Shown here piece by piece: positions 24,601 to 36,929 of a stretch of 64,000 nt of DNA; within the stretch, counting starts at the first letter, position 1; each line of letters opens with the position of its first letter. Source of the DNA: Linnemannia hyalina. Taxonomy: Eukaryota; Mortierellomycota; Mortierellomycetes; Mortierellales; Mortierellaceae. The stretch lies in the NCBI GenBank assembly GCA_019671135.1, contig JAHRHY010000006.1, forward strand, positions 1,364,001 to 1,428,000. The letters run 5' to 3'. The position numbers were made by a program, and so were the translations under genes. The notes beneath the pieces were generated by a model. It searched no databases. It was not told the origin of the DNA and saw nothing but the letters and a program-made list of their open reading frames with translations.

Positions 24601-26269
24601 TTCTTGAGGCAGGATTCTCGCCCAACTTGAACCTGTTCACCACCTCGACCGAATCGATGAACATGATGTACCCGTCCCCGACCTCACATTACACGCACCC
24701 TCACAACGGACTGGAGCTCTTCCGATTGTTTGGCAAGATGTTGGGGAAAGCCATGTATGAAGGTCTGTTGATCGAGGTCAAGTTTGCAAACTTTTTCTTG
24801 AGCAAGATTTTGGGACGGACAGTCTTCCTGGACGAGATGCGGTCGTATGATGAGGAGGTCTTCCGAAACTTGATGTTCCTGAAGAAGTACGAGGGCGATG
24901 TGGAAGATCTGGGATTGACCTTCTCGCTGGACGAGGACATCTTTGGGACCCACCGGACGATCGAGTTGATGAGGGGTGGGAGGGACCTTGAGGTGACCAA
25001 GGATAACAGAATCAATTATATCTTCCAGGTCTCGGACTACCGCCTGAACAAGCAGATTCAGGACCAGTCTCGAGCATTTATTGAAGGATTCAGGTCTATT
25101 ATCCCATTGCCGTGGATTTCCATCTTTTCTCCGCAGGAGCTGCACCGCGTCATGGCTGGTGACGACGTTGACTTTGGTATGTTGGCCATTTTCTATTTGC
25201 AATGCCCTCCTTTTTCACGTGTTTTCTTATTGAACTAACGTTGTCTTTTCTTTCAATTCTGATAGATGTGCAAGATCTCCGCTCATACACAGAATACCAG
25301 AACGGATACTTTGACCAACATCCCGTCATTAGAAACTTGTGGGCGGTCCTGAACGAATTCAACTCTGAAGAAAAGCGGGCGTTCTTGAAATTTGTCACCA
25401 GCTGTTCCAAGGTAAAGTAACAATACCTTATGCCCAAACTATCTCGGAGAAAGGATTTATCCCATAGCTTTGTCTTTCACCGCTCTCTTCCAATTTCTTA
25501 CTTTTGTTTTCGTTTTCGTTTTATTTTTGTGCCTGGTTATAATATTAGCCGCCTTTGGGAGGGTTCAAGCACTTACAACCCCCATTCTCGATCCGACTGG
25601 TTGTCAGTCCTACGACCTCTGACTCGAACTACGACTCTACACCTACACCCGCCCCACGTCAGTTCGGAAGCGGCGCCCCTACCCCTGGCACCAACTCAAG
25701 CAACTCGGGTCGACACCAACGAAGCACCACAACAGGATCCAGCACCGGCGGAAATAGTGGTAATGGGTTCGGGTCAAGGTTACGATCTGCCTTTGGAGGC
25801 AACAACAACAACTCCAATTCTAGTAGATCGTCAACCATGTCGACATCTTCCTCCGCATCAACGCCGTCTTCAGCTTCGTCGCCACCCCCGCAGCGGCCTA
25901 CACCGAGACCCGTGCTGCCTGGGGACGAAACCCCAGCGGCGATGGGGGTTGTCAAGTCCTTCTTTGGTGGCGTCCTTGGAGGTGTTGGGTCCAGCGAGAG
26001 TTCTGGCAAGAAAGCGCGTCTGCCAACTAGGTAAGAAAAAAAAGTTACTTCCCCCTCCTCCTCTCTCGGCTATTTGAAGGGAGAAAAACGCGATGCACTG
26101 ACCGGCTCTAACTTCTTCCTTCCCCTGTTGTTGTTTTTTCTATAAACGAATAATTTATAGTTCGACATGTTTCAACTTGCTAAAGTTGCCGCCCTTTAGC
26201 TCAAAGTCGGTCCTGAAGGAAAAGTTGCGTTATGCGATCACATCCAACACAGGATTCGAGTTGTCATAA
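21629..26269 (+). CDS. HECT E3 ubiquitin ligase, UBE3B-like
   Basis: This E3 accepts ubiquitin from an E2 onto a catalytic cysteine and passes it to substrates. Five exons (21629-23682, 23786-25176, 25266-25411, 25549-26030, 26161-26269) sum to 1394 codons (1393 aa). An IQ-like helix ([14 protein letters not shown]) is at about 44-57. The middle is helical without clear domains. The HECT domain starts near 895-930 ('[19 protein letters not shown]') and ends with '[12 protein letters not shown]'. The catalytic cysteine is C1361, 32 residues from the C-terminus, and the tail 'NTGFELS' matches UBE3B better than UBE3C/Hul5. Between the 'PPFSIR' strand and 'LPTSSTCFN', exon 4 encodes about 115 extra Ser/Thr/Asn/Gly/Pro-rich residues not found in human UBE3B. 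Confidence 0.92.
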
Positions 26270-26395
26270 AAGTGTTCTTGCAGAAATAATTGTATGTATA
26301 TTTTTTAATATATGCAGCGAATAAGAGGAACATGAAGTAGGGTAAATGGTTTGTTTTGATGAGACCCCAAGATCTTGAAGGGGAGAAGGCGAATC

Positions 26396-28375
26396 TTAGT
26401 ACTGATAGTCGGCAGGCCTTGAAGCATATTGTTGCTGTTGCTGTTGTTGCAACATCTGCTGATGTTGTTGTTGCTGGAGTTGCTGCATCTGAATCTGCTG
26501 TTGCTGCTGTTGCTGTGTTTGTTCTGGTGGTTGTGGGTGTGAGAGACTAGAGTTAGAGTTCTGGCCGTTGTTGTCCGAACGGCGACTGGTGGCCGACATT
26601 TCGTAGGATTCATGACCCGTACCAGGAGAGGCAAAAGGATAAGGATTCCTACCATCGACATGACTCAGCAAAGGTGCCTGAACAGCGGTGTCTTGAGGTG
26701 TCGCAGGGAGGAACTTTCCGCCAGCCTCCAATGTCGACTCGTCAACCTTCAGCATCGAAGAGTCCACAGTGCCGGGCGAAGAGCCCTTACGGCTCTTGAA
26801 GAAGAGGCGGTTCTTTTGACGACGAGTGTTGGCGCGCTTGAGCGTTCCGCTGAGATGGCCCTCACGTGTGGGCAGAGGTTGTCCGCGAATGAGGAAATAA
26901 ATGTCCTGGCATGCCCAGCCAACTTCGCGGAAGAGGTCAATAGGGTTGAATCCGTCCCGAAGAGACTTGCGGACTGGGGTCGAGACGCCCTCGACCATGT
27001 ACTCGACATAGGAGAACGAGTACATGTGCAGGATCGCAAAGATCACCATCTCAAAGCAGACCAACAGCGCCGAGATTCCGAGCTCAATGTTCTCCACAGA
27101 CCAGTACTCTGTCTCCTTAAAAACATCTAAATAATGTACATCGAAGGAAGCATCGATTAGTGTCCAGTTCGATCCGCATGTAGTATAGACAGGTAACGAG
27201 CAGCAAATCTTCAATCCTGAATGCATACTAAATGTGCCAAGCAAACTCAACAAGCAATACTGCCAGAAGACAAAGAAAATAACCATCTTGACGCAGAGGA
27301 ACTTCAAGAATGGTTCTATTAGAAACGTTCGAAAAAGAAGATAAGAATAAGTAACTGCGTAATGCCTAGTTTCAACTGCCTGTAAATAAAACACATAGAG
27401 CGAGCAAAGGGCGGATACGTACTGCGATCGGCGATTTCGGTCTTGATGTTGATGTAGAGCAAAACGAGGCAGTACATGGCGACGGTGACAGAAGCAAAGC
27501 CGATGATGGTGATATAGACGCGTCCAAAGGCAAAGCTGTAGCTGGTGGTGCAGTAAATGCCCTTGTACTCGAGAACGACGGCGGCAATGGTGGTAATAGG
27601 CTTGATAACGACGTACTGGAGGATGCCATACTTCATGTAGTGCAAGAACATGTCGCTTGAAGGGTTGTAGTAGAAGCAGTTAAGGGGGAACACGAGCTTT
27701 TGACGCTCGAGGCCGGTGATTCTGGCGCGGCGGGCGTCGTTGTCGTCGCCGAGGTAGGTGAGGAGGAGCATGAAGAAGGAGTGGATGACGAATGCCTCGT
27801 AACAGTCGCGGACGGTCTCGTAGTAGATGGCCTCCTTGTAGAAACGGTAAGAGAGCCCGGAGATGATGGCGTAGATAGGGATCATGAGGATGATTCTCAT
27901 AATCTGGCGCTGCTCAGCAGGCTAAGTCGATCGACAATAGGTTCGTATATATTACAAGGAATTTGTTAGCACCAAGCACAAGGAGACGAGGTATATTGCG
28001 TAAATTGACGATGTTGCTTTGAGCAATTGAAGGAAGCTATTTGGTTGCTGGGTACCTTAGTATAGTTTTTAGCATGTTTGTACAAGAGTCTGAAGGAGAG
28101 GACGGTGGCGATGAAGGCAAAGATTCCACACAATCCCCATCCGATATAGTGGCCTATTAGGTTGAAGCAGATGTAACGGTGAGTCGCATTGTGCCTGTGA
28201 CACCTCCCAAAACAGGGCAAAGTGAGGGCGTGGGTGTGGGTGTTTGCACCAAAATGAGACAGGGCAGCTGGATAACCTGGAGAGAGAGAGACTTACGCTT
28301 CCAGACGATGCTATGTCCGTCAAAGAACTGACTGGGATCTGTCAATTCGCTGTCGATATCAGGGCAGACAGCCAT
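26396..28375 (-). CDS. TMEM184/OST-alpha (DUF300) family membrane protein
   Basis: A seven-helix-type membrane protein of the organic solute transporter alpha/TMEM184/LAZ1 family, whose biochemical role in fungi is unsettled. Five exons (28297-28375, 28056-28153, 27423-27921, 27229-27315, 26396 to about 27126) give about 497 residues. Family hallmarks are 'RIILMIPIYAIISGLSY', 'YYETVRDCYEAFVI', 'FLKFLCVKMVIFFVFWQ' and 'YSFSYVEY'. Hydrophobic helices occur throughout residues 25-330, followed by a long cytosol-like tail. The last 45 or so residues are a polyglutamine-rich stretch (about 453-490). The exon 3 donor GTACGT at 27422 is chosen because it joins in phase to the conserved 'KPFLKFLCVK'. 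The start is at 28373-28375. It is tail to tail with the HECT ligase gene, 126 bp apart. Confidence 0.88.
26421..26520 (-). repeat. CAG-type polyglutamine tract
   Basis: Trinucleotide-rich coding repeat (CAA/CAG on the coding strand, read here as TTG/CTG) encoding runs of 4-7 glutamines separated by M, L, H or I. Mixed codons imply it is more stable than a pure CAG repeat. Confidence 0.85.
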
Positions 28376-29457
28376 TATTATATTTCTCTAGTTGCTGTTG
28401 TTGAGAGGTAGAGTATGAAGAAGGGTGATGGAATGAGTTCCTTGGAGTAATGGAGGGAAGGAAACGATGATGGGAGGAGGGTATTGTCGAGGGTGCCGGA
28501 GGAGAGGAGAGGAGAGGAAGTCGAGTGTGTGTGGGGTGAGACTGAGGAAGTAAAGAAGAAGGGGAAGAGGAAAAGAGGAAGAACAAAAAGAAGAGAAGGA
28601 ATAGACGACAGGAGAGAAGAAGGATGTGGCCATACTATACTAAGAGTATTTATGGAGACAGAGTTGCCGCTTCGCTACTACCTCTTTCCGGCGCATTTTT
28701 CTTCCCGCTGGGAAGAAAAGAAGAACAGCCTGCTGGTGTTGAATTGTCCACCTGCCCAAGCCCACTCTCTTTGCGATTCTGGGCTTTTGGATTCCCCTTT
28801 TTTTCATTGTTTTGTCGCTCACTTTCACTCTTAGCAGGATTAGTAGCAACAGCAACAAGCGGTTAGTTCGCATATGCTAGTATCATCTTCAACTCAGCTC
28901 AGCTCTCATCAAGGAGTGCAAAGCAAGAGAAGAAGGAGAAAGGAACAGGCTATCAGGAAGATGAATACTCCTGTTTCCAGGGGGAATCCTACCCGGTCGA
29001 GTGGAAGCGGTGAGTGATAAAAGAACGAGCAAATCCGTAGGCACGAACGAGGCCCAATTGACCGAACAAAGTAAACAAAGAAGGAAGAAAGAAGGTCACA
29101 TAGATGGACGGATGTGAATTGTGAACAAGAACAAGAGGAAATAGGAGTCCACTGCTTTATGTTTTTCCACTTTTGAGCATGAGGCGTTGCAATATTTTTC
29201 ACGAAGCAGGCTTACCGACAACGATGCGAGTCCGCGGGACTGGACTCTTTGTTTGAGCATGGATCGAAAAGCCAAAGCGAAACGACCCGCAAGAACCTAT
29301 TCAGCCCCTTTTTTCTACTTGCCTTTTTTCATGTCCAGAATTGGCAAAGTTGAGGGTCGTTTTAGGCACCAATCCTTGTCCATCCGTCACTTTCAACCAC
29401 AGCCCAACAGTGTTTTGCTTAGGGTATCAAGCATGAGTGAACTGAGCTGCTTGCCTT

Positions 29458-29499
<42 letters not shown>

Positions 29500-30539
29500 A
29501 GCAGCATGCACACTGCACAGAACAGTTAGAGGACATGCCAATGAAATGTCTTTGCTTTCGGAAGATTCGTTCCAACAAGTAATCTCGTGTGGAAAACAAG
29601 GTATAGTAAAATATATACCGTAGCCCGTACCTGCAGTCTGAAGTGCGTTTTTTTACCTTTGAGTTTTGGGAGTGGGCGGTGCTTGCATTCCACATGCCGA
29701 CAAGTAACTAGTTAACTCTGGGCTTTTCATTCTTTTTCCACTGCTTGGATAAAGAAGAAAAGCACCCTAATTAGATGTAGAAAGGAGTGTGGATAAACGC
29801 GACTTTGAAGTGTTGGTTCCTGCGGTAGTCTTCTGGCACTGCAGCCTTGCGTGCGCCTCAGTCACAGATGGTCTCCAAGTAACACTAAAAGAACTAAACG
29901 GCGATGTAGAATGGCCACAGGAGGCACACTATTCCTTTCCTTCTTTTGAGTCTAAGGCACTCGCCCGATAGGGATACCCTGATGATCAGTTCGGGAACGA
30001 TGATTTGGTGAACGCGGCGAGTCCATAACGCGTCCATCAATTGATCCATTGTGGATCAGCTTCGCCATGGGCTTAAACATGGCCAAGGTAATAATAATGC
30101 GAACGGTGCATAAGTGTGTAACAATTGAAGGAAACAAGAACAGGTTTTATTATTGTGTGTGTGTGCTCCTAGGTACATCACACATGGCTTGCAAGTTGCA
30201 GCATACAATAACACGGAACCATGGCATTGAACCTTCTTTCCCATTTCATTTGTTGTTTGTGCTCTCCACTTTTTTCATTTCATCGTTCTTAATTCGTTCC
30301 CCGTTCTGGTTGCCATAATTTCCTTCGCTTCCATACTTTTCTTTCTCTTCTTCCTTCCTTTTGTCCCCTTCACTTCTCCATCCTTCGTTACTCCTCCTCA
30401 TCCTTCCATTCTCATCTCCTTTTCCTTTCTCCTCGTTTCTCCTCTTCTCTCGTCTCTTCTCATTCCCTTCTCTCCTTTCTCATACCTCTCCCCCACTCCC
30501 TTCATCTCCTTTCTCCTCATTCCTTCACTCCCAACCACA
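28376..30539. other. 2.2 kb divergent intergenic region
   Basis: No gene is supported between the TMEM184-like and septin starts. The region has a pyrimidine-rich leader on the minus strand next to 28375 (28430-28620 is GA-rich on plus), a (TTA)12 microsatellite at 29461-29497, and a long CT-rich leader at 30340-30535 before the septin ATG. Open frames here are short and look like shadows. Confidence 0.6.
29461..29497. repeat. (ATT)n microsatellite
   Basis: About 12 perfect trinucleotide units in the intergenic region upstream of the septin gene. Confidence 0.95.
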
Positions 30540-33299
30540 ATGGCATCAACTCAAGCAGGCGCCGGCATCGGCATCGCCAACCTTCCCAACCAGTATGTCC
30601 TTGCACTCTTTTGACAGTAGCTTCTACAACTTCCATCTTCAGTTCAGACACCACTGGAGAACATTATCATATTCCAAAATGAACAACATAGTATCAGACC
30701 TTCACCCGCTCACCTTTCTTTCCTTTTGTCCGACCACTTCTCTAGGCGCCATGCTATTGCTTCCAAGAAGGGAAGCGCCTTGACCATGATGATCGCAGGC
30801 AAGCAAGCAACTCCTCGCCCATTGATTGGTACCTCGACTTCAAGTCACCTATTCCTGTATGCTGACCTATACGATTCAATTGACATCTGCACAAACTGCA
30901 TCTAGGCGAGTCTGGTCTCGGAAAGACTACCTTCATCAACACCCTCTTCACCACCACCATCAAGGCTCCCAAGAACCACAAGCGCCGTTACAACAAGACG
31001 ACCGAGAAGACCGTCGAGATTGAGATCATCCGCGCTGGTATGTTTATATTTTCCTGTTACCAACGGCCAAAAGTGTCCGTGCCAGACGATAATTAACCTT
31101 GCAAAAAAAGCAAGATGGCATTCATAGCAAGCTCAACTGCACCAATCAAAGGCAATGCGCAACAGGAGACGACACCGGATTAAAGTCAGCAACAGAGGCA
31201 GAGATGACCACCCTCCACCAGCTACAGGAGCAGCCAGCAGCAAAAAAACACCACTGCAAATTGCAAACACTTTTGCCGGGAAACGGAGTCCTTTATCCCC
31301 AAGTTTCCTTTTTTTTTCTCTCTTTGCGTCTCTGTCTCTCGTACTTTATTATTCCCTTGGCTCCAAAAATGCCGGCTCTCTCCTACTCTGTGTCTTCTCT
31401 CTCTCTCTTCTGAGCATTCGAGCCCCTTCCTTGCAGACCTTTTCTTTCCCCTTGTCCTATTTTTTATTTCGTTCATTCGGATGGACCTGCCTGTTTTAAC
31501 CTGAGTCAACTTGGAATTTTCAAGCCGAATTGATTTCATGGGCGACAGACAGGAAGAGCTACCTGTTGAACCGTCACCGGTTTGGGGCCACCCCTCACTT
31601 TTCAGTTCAGCAGTACTCCTTTAAGGGCAAAGAGGTCAACTGAAGATAAGAATGAGAGAAAAGGGGGAAAGGGAACAGAAAAGGATGCTTCCATCTCTTT
31701 TTTTTTGCTGGCCGCATTAATGTTATTTTTGTGTCAAGTTGAGCCATTTCTTCTCTAATTATGGTCCTACACAGAGCGCTCTCAAAAAAAACTTTCAACA
31801 AACAACAAACGCAACTCAGTCTCAATGCATATTGGCTACATCCAGAAGCCCTTCATACTTTCTTACAGCCGGGACAACGACACTGACCTTGTTGGTTCTT
31901 CTTGTGTTCACCCTTTATGCTAATTCTACAATAGAGCTCGAAGAGAAGCAGTTCAGCGTCAAGTTGTCTGTGATTGACACTCCTGGATTTGGAGATTATA
32001 CCAACAATCGCGACAGCTGGATGCCCATTATTGACTTTATCGACGATCAGCACGAGTCGTACATGCGTCAGGACCAGCAACCAAAGCGTCAGGAGTTGAG
32101 CGACATGCGTGTTCACTGCTGCTTGTATTTCATTCGCCCCACCGGCCACACCTTGAAGCCTCTTGATATTGAGGTCATGAAGCGTTTGGGAACTCGCGTC
32201 AACTTGATCCCTGTTATTGCCAAGGCCGATACCATGACCCCCACCGACTTGCACAAGTTCAAGAAGCGCGTATGTGGCTTTCTGATATTTTTTGTCGATG
32301 GAAAGAATATTATGATATTGGAACGAATGGTCGAAACCTAACACGTATACGTTATCTTCTCTCAATGTAGATCTTGGAGGTCATTGCTGCCCAGAACATC
32401 CAGTGCTACACCTTCTCTCTTGAGAGTGACGATGAGGCTAGCACCAAGCGCAACATGAGCATCATGGTAAGAAAAGACATACGCTGCACGCAGGCATGTT
32501 ATTAATATATGTTTCCGATGGCCAATGTTTCACAGCTTCAGAGGTACTCACTATTTTTTTTTGATATTGAATTGGTTTGAATTGAACGCTTAGGATGCCA
32601 TGCCCTTCTCCATCATTGGAAGCACAGACGATGTTCAAACCAGCGACGGTCGCACTGTTAAGGGACGTCAGTACTCCTGGGGAGTTGCCGAAGGTAAAGC
32701 AAGCAACGCAGGATATGACGAGTCAGAACAGGACAACAGTACTAGAGCGAAAGGGATATTAACGATTTCGCTTTGCATCATGCTCACTGTGAACAATAGT
32801 CGAGAATGAGGACCACTGCGACTTTAAGAAGCTTCGCCAGTTGTTGATCCGCACGCACATGTTGGACTTGATCCACTCTACCGAAGAGACCCACTACGAG
32901 AACTACCGTCGCGCCCAGATGGAGACCCGCAAGATTGGCGAGCCAAAGGTCAAGACTGTGACCAACCCCAAGTGGAAGGAGGAGGAGGAGGCCCTTCGCA
33001 AGCGCTTCACTGAGCAAGTCAGACTTGAGGAGAACCGCTTCAGGTCATGGGAGCAGCAGGTACGTCTTGCCCCCCCCCCCCCCCCCCTTTTTTTTTGTCG
33101 TTGCATTGTGTGTGTGTTTGATACGGAACCCTAAGCTGACAGCGGTTACTTACACATTTGTTATTATGCTTTCTTTTTGTAGTTGATTGCTGAGCGTGAC
33201 AGATTGAACAAGGACTTGGAAGCCGAGCACTCTCACATCAAGGCTCTGGAAGCCGAGTTGGAGTCCATGCAGGTCGGCCTCTCCCCCAAGCGCAAGTAA
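30540..33299 (+). CDS. Septin GTPase
   Basis: Septins are filament-forming GTP-binding proteins at the fungal cell cortex and septum. Eight exons (30540-30592, 30746-30798, 30906-31037, 31935-32269, 32371-32466, 32594-32693, 32800-33059, 33183-33299) sum to 382 codons (381 aa). The P-loop GESGLGKT is at 36-43, the G3 motif DTPGFG at 94-99 and the G4 motif AKAD at 175-178. The septin unique element lies about 260-310 and a C-terminal coiled coil about 320-372. The run '[19 protein letters not shown]' and the coiled-coil tail fit the Cdc11/Cdc12/Cdc3 side of the family rather than Cdc10; I cannot assign the paralogue. Intron 2 is read as GC-AG (donor GCAAGC at 30799), because the nearest GT donor would put nine extra residues right before the P-loop. 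Intron 3 is 897 nt. Confidence 0.93.
31038..31934 (+). other. Long intron 3 of the septin gene (897 nt)
   Basis: GTATGT donor and ATAG acceptor around almost 0.9 kb with no supported coding content. It contains CT-rich stretches (about 31300-31480). The other introns of this gene are about 90-155 nt. Confidence 0.8.
33070..33096 (+). repeat. C18-T9 homopolymer in septin intron 7
   Basis: A run of about 18 C followed by about 9 T, starting ten bases into the intron after the GTACGT donor. The lengths are as printed and are prone to sequencing error. Confidence 0.8.
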
Positions 33300-33496
33300 A
33301 GAAAGAACTCTCGAACACTACCAGTTTTTTTTTTTTTTTCTTCTTACGAAACGCAAGGGGGCAATCACTCTAGACTCTCTTTTACTCTCGCCAGGATTAC
33401 CTTTATTGGAGGTAGTTAGCAAGACTTTTGTTCTCTCCATTGTTGTTCTTCCTGGCACATTACCATCTACTTCATTTTTTATGCCTTTTCATACCT

Positions 33497-33502
33497 AATA
33501 AA
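33497..33502 (+). terminator. Polyadenylation signal AATAAA of the septin gene
   Basis: Canonical AATAAA about 198 nt after the septin stop. Confidence 0.6.
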
Positions 33503-33794
33503 CCTTTTGCAAAGAAAACTCAAAAAAAAAGAAGATGCGTGTAGAAATGAAGCCACAAAGGATGTGAAGGACGTACTAACAGTGGGGCGGGCGAAAAGGA
33601 TGGAAAGAGCGCATTGGTTGGTCGAGAAGGTTGCACAAAAAAATACACATTCCTCAGCCTGACCACATTCCAGAACTTTTTCGTCTCTTCTGTTCCAGTT
33701 TCTTGTTATGCCGTCCACATGGGCTAATCAAAATGACAAAGCAACAGCAAACCACCAGGGCAACTGATAAAGCCAATGTTTTTCGTTTTTGACG

Positions 33795-33800
33795 TTTATT
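33795..33800 (-). terminator. Polyadenylation signal AATAAA of the tubulin gene
   Basis: AATAAA on the minus strand (TTTATT on plus), about 258 nt downstream of the tubulin stop. With the septin signal at 33497 the two transcripts need not overlap. Confidence 0.55.
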
Positions 33801-34057
33801 TCGCAAATCTGGATACTTGGGGGACTGAGGAAGCTATCTTCATCTGGGTTGTTCCTACCCTCCGAATGCCCGCCCTCACAGGAGGCTGCAGCTGACGAGG
33901 GACAAAGTAGAGGAGGGGGTAGATAGGAGTGGGTGGATAGGTCTGCTGAAGGGTTTCGCTCGGGTTGGGATGGGTAACTGAAAAGTGTCATGCTAGAATG
34001 GGGAGGGTTGTTTCTGTCTCGTTGTCTCTTTCTCTTCCTCTTCCTCTTGCTGCGTCT

Positions 34058-36929
<2,872 letters not shown>

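Larger units (their letters stand above)
33300..34057. other. Convergent 3' region, septin / tubulin
   Basis: 758 bp between opposing stops with no gene. It holds a T-rich patch just after the septin stop and one polyadenylation signal for each gene, listed separately. Confidence 0.6.

Noticed and set aside
30799..30835. GT donor in septin intron 2 instead of GC
   Set aside because: Would add nine residues just before the P-loop and break a conserved beta strand, though it is in phase and kept as an alternative.
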